Positions 44,960-52,446 of a DNA stretch of 64,000 nucleotides are shown here, in pieces (within the stretch, counting starts at the first letter, position 1; each line of letters starts with the position of its first letter). Location of the stretch: NCBI GenBank assembly GCA_910587075.1, contig CAJUKE010000007.1, positions 1-64,000 of the forward strand, written 5' to 3'. The position numbers and the translations under genes were made by a program. Below the pieces are notes generated by a model that searched no databases, was not told the origin of the DNA, and was given only the letters and a program-made list of their open reading frames with translations. The stretch comes from an uncultured Muribaculaceae bacterium. Its GTDB lineage: Bacteria > Bacteroidota > Bacteroidia > Bacteroidales > Muribaculaceae.

Positions 44960-44991
44960 CAAAGTTAGCGCTTTCCCCCGATTTACGCAAA
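44960..44991 (-). promoter_or_regulatory. Promoter of the nonulosonate genes
   Basis: On the minus strand TTTG (44988-44991) and TAACTTTG (44960-44967) are 20 bp apart, a full match to the Bacteroidetes sigma consensus. The transcript would begin about 17 nt before GTG 44936. Confidence 0.8.
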
Positions 44992-45205
44992 CCTGGCCTT
45001 TGCCGCCGGATTTCTCGTGTAAATGAAAATTTAACGATTATATTGGAGTGATACAGGTGAATTATCAGAGCAAACGTCGCAATCTTAAAAAAATATTGTA
45101 TTTTTGCGCATAAAACAAAACCCGATAGCTTGATATACAGGGGCTACCGGGGATCAACACTACAAAGGTAGCGCTTTTTTAGGTTTTTTAAAAATCAATG
45201 GGAAT
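44992..45205. other. Gene-free AT-rich stretch between divergent units
   Basis: No open frame of note. TATTTTTG at 45099-45106 is a -7-like word on the plus strand without a -33 partner. Runs of A and T around 45088-45106 and 45175-45196 are present. I see nothing else. Confidence 0.5.
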
Positions 45206-45238
45206 TTTGTAGAATTAGAAATAAATCGCGTATATTCG
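45206..45238 (+). promoter_or_regulatory. Promoter of the candidate small RNA or long leader
   Basis: TTTG (45206-45209) and TATATTCG (45231-45238) are 21 bp apart, close to the TTTG / TAnnTTTG consensus. Transcription would start near 45245, more than 350 nt before the next start codon. Confidence 0.6.
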
Positions 45239-45244
45239 CGGTAT

Positions 45245-45552
45245 CGTCAATTCTCGCCCAGAGGGGTGGCTTGATGATATTTTATAAAATAAGGCGTAAC
45301 TTTACGCTTTGGGTTTACAGGTTAAGAACTTCGCAACTTCAACAATCTATCGTAAACACAAAGCAATTGTGACGTCCCTTGATGATGCGTATGTATTGCG
45401 CCCTGGCATAATCCGCACGATTATGTTTTGAGGCATTATATACCTGATTCATGTGGGGCTGCTCGCATTGCTTGTTTCCTGATAGATGGGCATTGCGAAG
45501 GCCTTTAACCTGTGGAACGAGCGGCGAGGTTCGGCTCCACGTTTTATTTTAA
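45245..45552 (+). ncRNA. Candidate noncoding RNA (unidentified)
   Basis: Between a plausible promoter (45206-45238) and a terminator-like hairpin (45512-45550) lie about 300 nt with no good open frame but with paired segments. ATCGTCAA near the 5' end pairs with TTGATGAT about 28 nt on; GCTTTGGGTTTAC (45306-45318) pairs with 45352-45364 except for one base; CATAAT/ATTATG lies around 45403-45425. I checked for tmRNA, RNase P RNA, SRP RNA and tRNA hallmarks and did not find them. It may be an independent small RNA or the structured leader of 45601-46320. Confidence 0.4.
45512..45550 (+). terminator. Terminator-like hairpin with T-rich tail
   Basis: GTGGA (45512-45516) pairs with TCCAC (45536-45540) and GAAC with GTTC inside, followed by GTTTTATTTT. 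AACCT (45507-45511) could instead pair with AGGTT (45527-45531), an alternative fold that would break the hairpin. Confidence 0.5.
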
Positions 45553-45600
45553 GGACCAATCGTAAATCATGCCATTTCGAGCCGATGGCGCTAATCCTCT

Positions 45601-46320
45601 ATGCAAATGAGAATTAAATGTCTTATTTTGGCTCTTTTTGCCGTGCTGGTTTCGGCGTTTGGGGTTAACGCTCAGGACATCATTGTGAAAAATGATGGAA
45701 CGGCAATCGCGGCAAAGGTACTTAAAATCACACCTACTGAAATAGAGTATAAAAAGTACTCTAACCAGGAAGGTCCCACTTACGTTCTCCCGGTTGCCGT
45801 GCTGATGTCCGTGTCATATGAAAATGGCGCGAGGGAGCTATTCAATCAAGAGAAACAAAAAGGCGCGGCCTCAGAGGTCGCTGATGCCGCGGTTTCAGTG
45901 GGTATTGCCCGCGATTCGCAAATGTCCGATATGGAGCTTCTTGAAAAATTCCGTAATTCTGACTATACCAAGCATATGCGTCGTGCCAAGGTGTTCAAAA
46001 TAGCGGCCTGGACAAGTTTCGGTGTTTGTGCGGCCGCTACTATCGTAATTGCCTCGACGACAGATATGAGTTGGGATGCTAACTGGATTCCGGCTGTTGG
46101 AATAGGAGGTCTCGGCGTTGTGTGTGGCGCGACACTTATGACGATGTCGTATCTTGAAAAGAGAAGGGCAGAGAAATGCTTCGACATTGTTTCCGCCCCG
46201 ATAATCGAATGCGAATTATTCAATCGCGGGAATGAACGCCTTACTGCCGGATTGGAATTTATGAAGGAAAACTTGTCGTATTCCGGCTCATTAGGTATCA
46301 GTGCTCGTCTAACCTTTTAA
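45601..46320 (+). CDS. Secreted membrane-associated protein of unknown function
   Basis: 239 residues with a signal peptide (about 1-25, ending GVNA). A short beta-rich domain (about 26-82: DIIVKNDGTAIAAKVLKITP, YKKYSNQEGPTYVLP) resembles a module found repeatedly in Bacteroidota envelope proteins. Two hydrophobic segments (about 135-153 and 160-182) and a C-terminal part ending in Phe follow. I do not recognise the whole protein. ATG 45601 is used; ATG 45607 is equally possible. Codon use is AT-richer than in the neighbouring operons. The next gene starts 9 bp later. Confidence 0.7.
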   Translation: MQMRIKCLILALFAVLVSAFGVNAQDIIVKNDGTAIAAKVLKITPTEIEYKKYSNQEGPTYVLPVAVLMSVSYENGARELFNQEKQKGAASEVADAAVSVGIARDSQMSDMELLEKFRNSDYTKHMRRAKVFKIAAWTSFGVCAAATIVIASTTDMSWDANWIPAVGIGGLGVVCGATLMTMSYLEKRRAEKCFDIVSAPIIECELFNRGNERLTAGLEFMKENLSYSGSLGISARLTF

Positions 46321-46329
46321 ATTTCTCAT

Positions 46330-46707
46330 ATGAAAAACATTGTGGTTTATTTAGCCGCGATCATCATCATTAGCTTGTTTTCTTCTTGTGGAACAGCTAA
46401 AAGTGGATCTCACGCACGGAATGCTGATGCTACTGTGAAGCCGACAATAGTCAGCTACAACGAGTTGACTATGGACCTGGATCCTGATGCGATAACATAC
46501 ACTATTGATGTATCGACTCCCGAAGGGCAGTTGAAACTCAATAAGCTTTCATTGCGGCAGGCAGAACAACTTGCGTTGGTCGAGGCAATTATGGCAAACG
46601 ATTGCGCTACGCTGTTCAACCCGCAATACACTCACCTTAGAAAAGATAAGAAGATTCTCAGGGTGACTGTCTACGGGTTTCCGGCAAGATACAAGAAGAA
46701 AGAATAA
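46330..46707 (+). CDS. Small lipoprotein of unknown function
   Basis: 125 residues with lipobox FSSC (about Cys20) and a mixed alpha/beta body (TYTIDVSTPEGQLKLNKLSL ... EQLALVEAIMANDCATLFNP ... ILRVTVYGFPARY). Only 9 bp after the preceding gene, so co-transcribed. No family recognised. A hairpin follows at 46756. Confidence 0.7.
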   Translation: MKNIVVYLAAIIIISLFSSCGTAKSGSHARNADATVKPTIVSYNELTMDLDPDAITYTIDVSTPEGQLKLNKLSLRQAEQLALVEAIMANDCATLFNPQYTHLRKDKKILRVTVYGFPARYKKKE

Positions 46708-46755
46708 CAGGCGCTTTGGCTTTTGCCGATAGGTTCTTGCGCCCCTTTATATATG

Positions 46756-46804
46756 GAAGTCGAAGGATTTGTGCGAGTTGTAGTCGCACGGAGTCTTCGA
46801 CTTC
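46756..46804 (+). terminator. Terminator hairpin after the small lipoprotein gene
   Basis: GAAGTCGAAG (46756-46765) pairs perfectly with 46795-46804; inner GTGCGA (46771-46776) pairs with TCGCAC (46784-46789). AATTTG follows. The 264-bp gap up to 46971 otherwise holds only AT-rich sequence. Confidence 0.65.
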
Positions 46805-46971
46805 AATTTGTAATAAGAAAAATATTAGGGATGCGCGAGATTGTTAATAATAGTTAACTGGTGGGTGGTTTTCAACTTATGTCGAGGGTGATTCGGGGTG
46901 GTTGGATTATATTCGCGGTAGAGATATTTTACGAGAATAGGAATCATTAACCAAACCAATATTCGATAGCT

Positions 46972-47643
46972 ATGAAGATCAGGATGTTGCTTATGGCTTT
47001 GGCCATATGGGTGGTAGGCGCGTTGTGCGCGGCCGCCAAGTCGAACGTTGCCGCCGACATTACGATGAAGGATGGCGCGAAGTACGAGAATGTGGATTTG
47101 AAGCTCCCCAAGGGGTGGGACGACAAGGTGAAGTTCGCGGCTGGCGACAGGCAGGTGGTGCTGGATGGGAACGATGTCGAGCATGTCGTGTTCTGGCATA
47201 AGGATGCTCCCGAGCGCAAGGCTCTGATAAAGTATATGTACACGGCCAAGTTCAAGCCTAAAACCAACGAAATCGACACCGTGCCCCGTAAGGATGAACA
47301 ATGGTGGCACACGCTCGAAGCAGCTGGCAAACACTTGTCATACTGGATACGCTTCAAGCAGATCAAACCCTCGAAGAAAAGTATTTCTTTTGAGATTGTA
47401 GAGTATCCCTACTTCTTTGTGAAGCCCGAAATGCCCGACAGGGCGTTCAGCATCGCCTACAACAGTCTGAAAAGGTCAACCACCCGCGACTGGCTTTGCG
47501 GTTTCCTGGCCGACGACCCCGCAATCACCAAGGCGATAAGCGAAAAGGGCTACTTCGACAAGAAGCGCAAACATAATGGAAACGACTACAACCCCTTCTT
47601 CTTCGAGAACATCGCGGAGGACTACGCCCCTGTCGGTAAATAA
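46972..47643 (+). CDS. Secreted protein of unknown function
   Basis: 223 residues with a signal peptide (about 1-22, ending CAAA). The N-terminal part reads ADITMKDGAKYENVDLKLP and KVKFAAGDRQVVLDGNDVEH, similar in style to the beta-rich module of 45601-46320 but with no clear homology. The C-terminal part is rich in aromatic and charged residues (NDYNPFFFENIAEDYAP). Not recognised. It has its own spacing on both sides and ends at a strong hairpin. Confidence 0.65.
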   Translation: MKIRMLLMALAIWVVGALCAAAKSNVAADITMKDGAKYENVDLKLPKGWDDKVKFAAGDRQVVLDGNDVEHVVFWHKDAPERKALIKYMYTAKFKPKTNEIDTVPRKDEQWWHTLEAAGKHLSYWIRFKQIKPSKKSISFEIVEYPYFFVKPEMPDRAFSIAYNSLKRSTTRDWLCGFLADDPAITKAISEKGYFDKKRKHNGNDYNPFFFENIAEDYAPVGK

Positions 47644-47725
47644 TTTTGGCCGATAGAGCCCGAAGTCAGTTGGCTCCCGTACAGTTGTGGGATGGGATTT
47701 CTGACTTTGGGGAAAGGGATGGATG

Positions 47726-47765
47726 AACCCCGGCAATGGCCGCGTTCGCGGTGGTTGCCGGGGTT
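47726..47765. terminator. Hairpin between convergent genes
   Basis: AACCCCGGCAA (47726-47736) is the exact complement of 47755-47765, with GCCGCG/CGCGGT pairing inside. It can serve both the plus-strand gene ending at 47643 and the oxidoreductase operon ending at 47824. Confidence 0.75.
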
Positions 47766-47823
47766 GTTAGGTTTAGGTTGGCGGCGATGGTAATGTCGTT
47801 ACCCGCCGTGGTGTGTGGACTGG

Positions 47824-48360
47824 TCAGGGCACGAGGTCCATACCGCTGCGGATGGCGGCCTCGTTGGCGGGGATGAGGTGGTGGTGGCGCTCCGGGAGGG
47901 CCTTCTTGAGGCCGCGGACCACGGCTTCCACGGGGAGGTCGGGGCGGGCTTTGAGCAGGGCGCCGAGCAGAATCATATTGTACACCTTGGCCTGTCCGGC
48001 GGCGATGGTAGCCTCCATAGCGGGCACCGCGAGCACGCGGATGTCGGTGCGCGAGGGCGCGCGGTGTATGTCGTAGGGGTCGTAGATGAGTACTCCGCCG
48101 GGTTTGACCTTACTTTCGAACTTGTCGAGGCTCTGCTGGTTGAGTATCACGGCGGTGTCGTAGGTGTCGAGCACGGGCGATGAGATGGGCTCGTCGGAGA
48201 GGATAACGGTGACGTTGGCCGTGCCGCCGCGCTGCTCGGGGCCGTATGAGGGCATCCAGGTGACTTCGAGGTCGTTCTCCAAGGCCGCGTAAGCCAGAAT
48301 CTTACCCATAGAGAGCACTCCCTGGCCGCCGAATCCGGCAATGATGATTTCGTCTTTCAT
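47824..48360 (-). CDS. korC: 2-oxoacid:ferredoxin oxidoreductase, gamma subunit
   Basis: 178 residues of the POR/KOR gamma family (IIIAGFGGQGVLSMGKILAYAA at the N-terminus; SYGPEQRGGTANVTVILSD near residue 40). With alpha, beta and delta subunits it forms the cytoplasmic enzyme that oxidises a 2-oxoacid to the acyl-CoA while reducing ferredoxin. Last gene of the four-gene unit, 51 bp after korB. The substrate could be 2-oxoglutarate or a branched-chain 2-oxoacid (VorB annotation is common in this group). Confidence 0.9.
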   Translation of the reverse strand: MKDEIIIAGFGGQGVLSMGKILAYAALENDLEVTWMPSYGPEQRGGTANVTVILSDEPISSPVLDTYDTAVILNQQSLDKFESKVKPGGVLIYDPYDIHRAPSRTDIRVLAVPAMEATIAAGQAKVYNMILLGALLKARPDLPVEAVVRGLKKALPERHHHLIPANEAAIRSGMDLVP

Positions 48361-48411
48361 ATGTCTGGTGTGGGGTTATGGAGCGGGGCCGTAGCCCCGT
48401 TCTACGGGTTG

Positions 48412-49185
48412 TTATGATTCTTTCGTTGTGTCCTTGATGTCGCCGAGGGGGTAGAAGGGGATCATGTTCTCCTCCATCCATTTGTTGGACTTCTCGGGAG
48501 TGAGTTTCCAGCCCGACGAGCAGGTGCCTACGATTTCCACGAAGCTGGTGCCTTTTTTCTGCATGGCGTTGGTGAAGGCCTTCTTGATGGCGTTCTTCGC
48601 CTTGCGGGCCGCGGCGGCGGTGTGTACGGCCTGGCGGGTGACGTAGCAGGTGCCGTCGAGGAGCGAAACGATGTTGGACACCTTCAGTGGGAAGCCGTTG
48701 AGGTCGTGGCGGCGTCCGTAGGGAGTGGTGGCTGTTTTTGCGCCTTCGAGGGTGCAGGGCGACATCTGTCCGCCGGTCATACCGTAGATGCCGTTGTTGA
48801 TGAGGATTATGACGATGTTCTCGCCGCGGGTGCAGGCGTGGATGGTCTCGGCGGTGCCGATGGCTGCCAGGTCGCCGTCGCCCTGGTATGTGAACACCAG
48901 TTTCGAGGGGTTGAGGCGGCTGGCGGCGGTGGCGAGCGCCGGAGCGCGGCCGTGGGCGGCCTCGATCCAGTCGATGTCGAGGTAGTTATAGGCGAACACC
49001 GCGCACCCTACCGGGGCGATGCCGATGGCGTCGTGTTCGAGGCCCATCTCGTCGATTACCTCGGCCACGATTTTGTGGACTACGCCGTGGCTGCAGCCGG
49101 GGCAGTAGTGCATATTTTTGTCGAGCAGAAGCTTGGGCCGTGCGTGAACTTTGTTCTCGGGACGTATGATTTCTTCGCGAGTCAT
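48412..49185 (-). CDS. korB: 2-oxoacid:ferredoxin oxidoreductase, beta (TPP) subunit
   Basis: 257 residues. YCPGCSHGVVHKI near the N-terminus and the thiamine-diphosphate motif GDGDLAAIGTAE ... NNGIYGMTGGQ mark the TPP-binding beta subunit. Normal length. 32 bp after korA. Confidence 0.93.
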   Translation of the reverse strand: MTREEIIRPENKVHARPKLLLDKNMHYCPGCSHGVVHKIVAEVIDEMGLEHDAIGIAPVGCAVFAYNYLDIDWIEAAHGRAPALATAASRLNPSKLVFTYQGDGDLAAIGTAETIHACTRGENIVIILINNGIYGMTGGQMSPCTLEGAKTATTPYGRRHDLNGFPLKVSNIVSLLDGTCYVTRQAVHTAAAARKAKNAIKKAFTNAMQKKGTSFVEIVGTCSSGWKLTPEKSNKWMEENMIPFYPLGDIKDTTKES

Positions 49186-49217
49186 TGTTTCTTCCTTTAA
49201 TAGTTAACAATACGGGC

Positions 49218-50306
49218 CTAAGCCTTTTCGATAAAGTCGCGGCGCAGGGCGTCGAGCACCTCCTGCGGGTTGGGCACGATGCCGCCCATGCGGCCGTAGT
49301 GGCACACGGGTATGTTCTGGTCGACGGCGAGGCGCACATCCTCGATCATCTGGCCGGCGTTGAGCTCCACGCAGAGCACGCCCTTGACATTCTTCGATGC
49401 TTCGCGGATAGCCTCGTAGGGGAATGGCCAGAGGGTGATGGGGCGGATGATACCCACCTTCACGCCCTCCTTGCGGGCCTCGTCAATGGCCTTGCGGCAT
49501 ATGCGGGCTATTGAGCCGAAGGCCACGATGAGGTATTCGGCGTCCTCGATGCCGTAAGCCTCGTAGCGCACTTCGTTCTTTTCGATCTCGCGGTAGGTGG
49601 CCTGGAAGCGCTCGTTGTTTTTCTCCATCAGGGCGGAGTCGAGTTCGAGCGATGTCACCACGTTGTGGCCGCGACCGGGAGTTTTGCCGGTGATGGCCCA
49701 GGGGCACTGGCGGCGTATCTCCTCGTCGGTGCGGCGGGGGCGCTGCTCGGGAAGGACCACCTTCTCCATCATCTGGCCCACGATGCCGTCGGCGAGAATC
49801 ATCGCCGGGGTGCGGTATTTGAACGAGAGGTCGAAACCGAGCCCCACGAAGTCGGCCATCTCCTGCACGGAGGAGGGCGCGAGCACGATCAGGTGGTAGT
49901 CGCCGTGGCCGCCACCTTTGGTGGCCTGGAAGTAGTCGGCCTGCGAGGGCTGGATGGTGCCGAGGCCGGGGCCGCCGCGCATCACGTTGACGATAAGGGC
50001 GGGGAGTTCCGAGGCGGCGAGGTATGAGATACCCTCCTGCATAAGGCTGACGCCGGGGGAGGAGGAGGAGGTCATCACGGCCTTGCCTGTCGCGGCGCCG
50101 CCGTAAACCATATTGATCGACGCTACCTCGCTTTCGGCCTGGAGCACTACCATGCCCGTGGTTTCCCAGGGCATTTCGGCCTCAAGGGTTTCGAGCACTT
50201 CAGACTGCGGGGTGATCGGGTAGCCGAAATAGCCGTCGGCACCGTAGCGTATAGCCGCGTGGGCAATCGCCTCGTTACCCTTCATAAGTTTTACTTCTTC
50301 TTTCAT
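49218..50306 (-). CDS. korA: 2-oxoacid:ferredoxin oxidoreductase, alpha subunit (VorB-like)
   Basis: 362 residues with KGNEAIAHAAIRYGADGYFGYPITPQSEVLE split as KGNEAIAHAAIRYGADGYF and YPITPQSEVLE, TSSSSPGVSLMQEG, and a C-terminal transketolase-like domain (GIIRPITLWPFPYEAI). It lies 20 bp after the ferredoxin subunit. The alpha is not fused to gamma, the four-subunit arrangement. Confidence 0.93.
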   Translation of the reverse strand: MKEEVKLMKGNEAIAHAAIRYGADGYFGYPITPQSEVLETLEAEMPWETTGMVVLQAESEVASINMVYGGAATGKAVMTSSSSPGVSLMQEGISYLAASELPALIVNVMRGGPGLGTIQPSQADYFQATKGGGHGDYHLIVLAPSSVQEMADFVGLGFDLSFKYRTPAMILADGIVGQMMEKVVLPEQRPRRTDEEIRRQCPWAITGKTPGRGHNVVTSLELDSALMEKNNERFQATYREIEKNEVRYEAYGIEDAEYLIVAFGSIARICRKAIDEARKEGVKVGIIRPITLWPFPYEAIREASKNVKGVLCVELNAGQMIEDVRLAVDQNIPVCHYGRMGGIVPNPQEVLDALRRDFIEKA

Positions 50307-50326
50307 AAGTCTTGCTGATTAAAGGG

Positions 50327-50557
50327 TTATTTGACAACCACGCGGTAAACCTCGATGCAGGCATCGGGGCATACTACGGCGCAGGCCGCGCATCCGATGC
50401 ACGCCTGTTCGTTTGCGGGAAACGCGAAATGATAGCCGCGGTCGTTCACCTCCTTGGGTTGGAGGGAGAGCACGTCGCAGGGGCAGGCGACCACACAGAG
50501 GTCGCATCCTTTGCAGCGCTCGGAGTCGATGGTCACGGCACCGTGGATTTTACTCAT
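50327..50557 (-). CDS. korD: 4Fe-4S ferredoxin-like delta subunit
   Basis: 76 residues with two complete clusters of CxxCxxCxxxCP type: CKGCDLCVVACP and CIGCAACAVVCP. It is the first gene of the oxidoreductase unit and passes electrons from the TPP site to ferredoxin. Confidence 0.93.
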   Translation of the reverse strand: MSKIHGAVTIDSERCKGCDLCVVACPCDVLSLQPKEVNDRGYHFAFPANEQACIGCAACAVVCPDACIEVYRVVVK

Positions 50558-50654
50558 CTTGCTACTGATTTAGTTATGGCTGATAGATTTAAGGTCGGTG
50601 AGCGGCGGACGGGCCGGCGTGTGACGCGCCCCTCTCCGCGGTGGCACGCGCGGC

Positions 50655-51113
50655 TCAGTTGAGCTGCGAGGCCACGAGGGTGTCGAATTCGGCTTCCTGG
50701 AGGAATCCGAGCGATGTGGCGGTCTGGCCGTCGGGGCGGATGAAGAGCACCATGGGGATCGACTGCACGCCGTAGCGGGCGGCGAGTTCGGGGTGCTGGT
50801 CTACGTCGACGCTGTAGAACAGGGCCTTGCCGGCGTATTTCTCGGCGACGGATTCGAAGTTGGGGGCGAACTGCTTGCAGGGGCCGCACCAGGTAGCGTT
50901 GAAGTCGACCACTACGAGTTTGCCGGGGTCGGCGGGGAGGGTGGCACCCTTTTCAAGGTCGATCACCGCGGGTTCGGCGTCGGCGACGGTGGTCATTTCG
51001 GCAGCCTGCTCTTCGGCTGCGGCTGCCTCGGCCTTGGCGTCGGCTTTCGAGCCGCAGGAGGCGAGGAGCGCTGTGGCGGCGAAAGCTAAGAAGGTTGATT
51101 TTACTATGTTCAT
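50655..51113 (-). CDS. Thioredoxin-fold lipoprotein (TlpA/TrxA-like)
   Basis: 152 residues from ATG 51113, with lipobox LLASC (Cys20) and an A/E-rich linker (about 21-50). A thioredoxin domain follows with W75-CGPC79 and the cis-proline loop SIPMVLF. It is a periplasmic or membrane-anchored disulfide reductase. The frame extends to an ATG at 51131, but those codons lie in the palindromic repeat (51118-51300) and would spoil the lipoprotein signal. Confidence 0.9.
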   Translation of the reverse strand: MNIVKSTFLAFAATALLASCGSKADAKAEAAAAEEQAAEMTTVADAEPAVIDLEKGATLPADPGKLVVVDFNATWCGPCKQFAPNFESVAEKYAGKALFYSVDVDQHPELAARYGVQSIPMVLFIRPDGQTATSLGFLQEAEFDTLVASQLN

Positions 51114-51117
51114 AGTT

Positions 51118-51300
51118 AAGTAACTGTTCAAAATTATTTTAGATTAACGGGTCTGATTATTCCAATATTTCTCCGGCAAAATTTTTGAATCTTTTCCTCT
51201 CTTCATCAGTCGTGTAGCTCGCTACACTCCTTCTTCATCGAGAAAAATCTTCTAAAAATTTTCCTCGGAGAAATATTAAAATAATTTCGACCAGTTACTT
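51118..51300. repeat. Palindromic intergenic repeat (copy 2)
   Basis: The ends, AAGTAACTGTTCAAAATT (from 51118) and its counterpart ending at 51300, are inverted repeats matching at 21 of 23 positions. The centre (51206-51233, minus orientation) has the same core as copy 1: GAAGGAG, the palindrome TGTAGC-GA-GCTACA, then GACTGA. The flanking arms also pair (CCGGCAAAATTTT with AAAATTTTCC). It ends 4 bp before the start codon of the thioredoxin-fold gene. Confidence 0.85.
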
Positions 51301-51323
51301 ATATTGTAGAGAGATATTGAAAA

Positions 51324-51368
51324 ACGGGAGACGGCATCGGGGCGGGTGCCCCGTTGCGCGCCTCCCGT
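51324..51368 (-). terminator. Intrinsic terminator of mdh
   Basis: ACGGGAG (51324-51330) pairs with 51362-51368 and CGGGGC (51338-51343) with GCCCCG (51348-51353). On the minus strand the stem is followed by TTTTTC. It begins 15 bp after the mdh stop. Confidence 0.85.
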
Positions 51369-51383
51369 TGTCAGTTCAGGTGT

Positions 51384-52319
51384 TTAGAGGGCTGCTTTGA
51401 GGGCCTCGTTGGTGGCGTGAACGGCCTTGGCGCTTGCTGCGAAGAGTTCCTTCTCTTCAGCGTTGAGGTCAAATTCAACGATCTTCTCGATACCGTTGCG
51501 GCCGATGATGCAGGGAACGCCGATGCAGAGGTCCTTCTCGCCGTATTCGCCGTCGAGGAGTGCGGAGCAGGAGATAAGCTTCTTCTGGTCGTGGAGCACG
51601 GCTGCTACCATCTGGGCCGAAGCGGCGCCGGGAGCGTACCAGGCGGATGTGCCGAGGAGGCCGGTGAGGGTGGCGCCGCCTACCATGGTGTCGGCAGCTA
51701 CCTTCTTGAGCTGGTCTTCGGGGATGAGGGTGGAGGCGGGGATGCCGCGGTAAGCGGCGTAGCGTGTCAGGGGAATCATGGTTTTGTCGCCGTGGCCGCC
51801 GATCACGATGCCTTCAACCTCGGTGGAGTTGGCCTTGAGAGCCAGCGAGAGGTAGTATTTGAAGCGTGCGCTGTCGAGCGCGCCGCCCATACCGATGATG
51901 CGGTTCTTGGGGAGACCGGAAATCTTGTGGATGAGGTAGGTCATGGTGTCCATCGGGTTGGCAACGCAGATGATGATGGCGTTGGGGGAGTGCTTGAGCA
52001 CGCTCTCTGTAACGCTGCGCACGATTTTTGCGTTAACGCCGATGAGTTCCTCGCGGGTCATGCCGGGCTTGCGGGGAACGCCGGAGGTGATGACAACCAC
52101 GTCGGAGTTCTCGGTCATAGCGTAGTCGTTTGTAACGCCGATGAGACGGTTCTGCAGGCCGAGGATGTTGGCGGTCTGCATGATGTCCATTGCCTTGCCT
52201 TCGGAAACGCCTTCCTTGATGTCGATGAGGACTACTTCGTCGGCAACCTGGGTGGTAAGCAGAACGTTAGCTGTGGTGGCGCCCACGTTACCGGCGCCTA
52301 CGACTGTTACTTTTGACAT
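51384..52319 (-). CDS. mdh: Malate dehydrogenase
   Basis: 311 residues. NAD-binding VGAGNVGATTANVL at the N-terminus, substrate-binding and catalytic motifs VANPMDTMTYL and GGHGDKTMIPLTR (catalytic His). Lactate/malate dehydrogenase family, malate type as judged from arginine-containing loops and its size. It interconverts malate and oxaloacetate. Monocistronic between its own promoter and terminator. Confidence 0.94.
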   Translation of the reverse strand: MSKVTVVGAGNVGATTANVLLTTQVADEVVLIDIKEGVSEGKAMDIMQTANILGLQNRLIGVTNDYAMTENSDVVVITSGVPRKPGMTREELIGVNAKIVRSVTESVLKHSPNAIIICVANPMDTMTYLIHKISGLPKNRIIGMGGALDSARFKYYLSLALKANSTEVEGIVIGGHGDKTMIPLTRYAAYRGIPASTLIPEDQLKKVAADTMVGGATLTGLLGTSAWYAPGAASAQMVAAVLHDQKKLISCSALLDGEYGEKDLCIGVPCIIGRNGIEKIVEFDLNAEEKELFAASAKAVHATNEALKAAL

Positions 52320-52373
52320 AGTGTTGAGTATTTATATGGTTTTGTTTCTGTTCTTACTCTGATTACAACATTG

Positions 52374-52381
52374 CAAATATA
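52374..52381 (-). promoter_or_regulatory. -7 promoter box of mdh
   Basis: TATATTTG on the minus strand, a full match to TAnnTTTG, about 55 nt before the ATG. A -33 element is not clear in the AT-rich stretch upstream. Confidence 0.55.
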
Positions 52382-52446
52382 ACGAAATATTTTGATATGA
52401 AATCATTTTGAGAAAATTTAGTAAATATTTCGTGATTTTTTGCCCG

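Noticed and set aside
45512..45540. GGTTCGGCTCC resembling a T-arm, possible tRNA or tmRNA 3' end
   Set aside because: No acceptor stem, no anticodon arm, no tag-peptide frame ending in A-L-A-A, and no CCA. It fits a terminator hairpin better.
48382..48406. Small GGGGC/GCCCC hairpin between korC and korB
   Set aside because: Too short and without a T-tract; lies inside an evident operon, so a terminator call is not justified.
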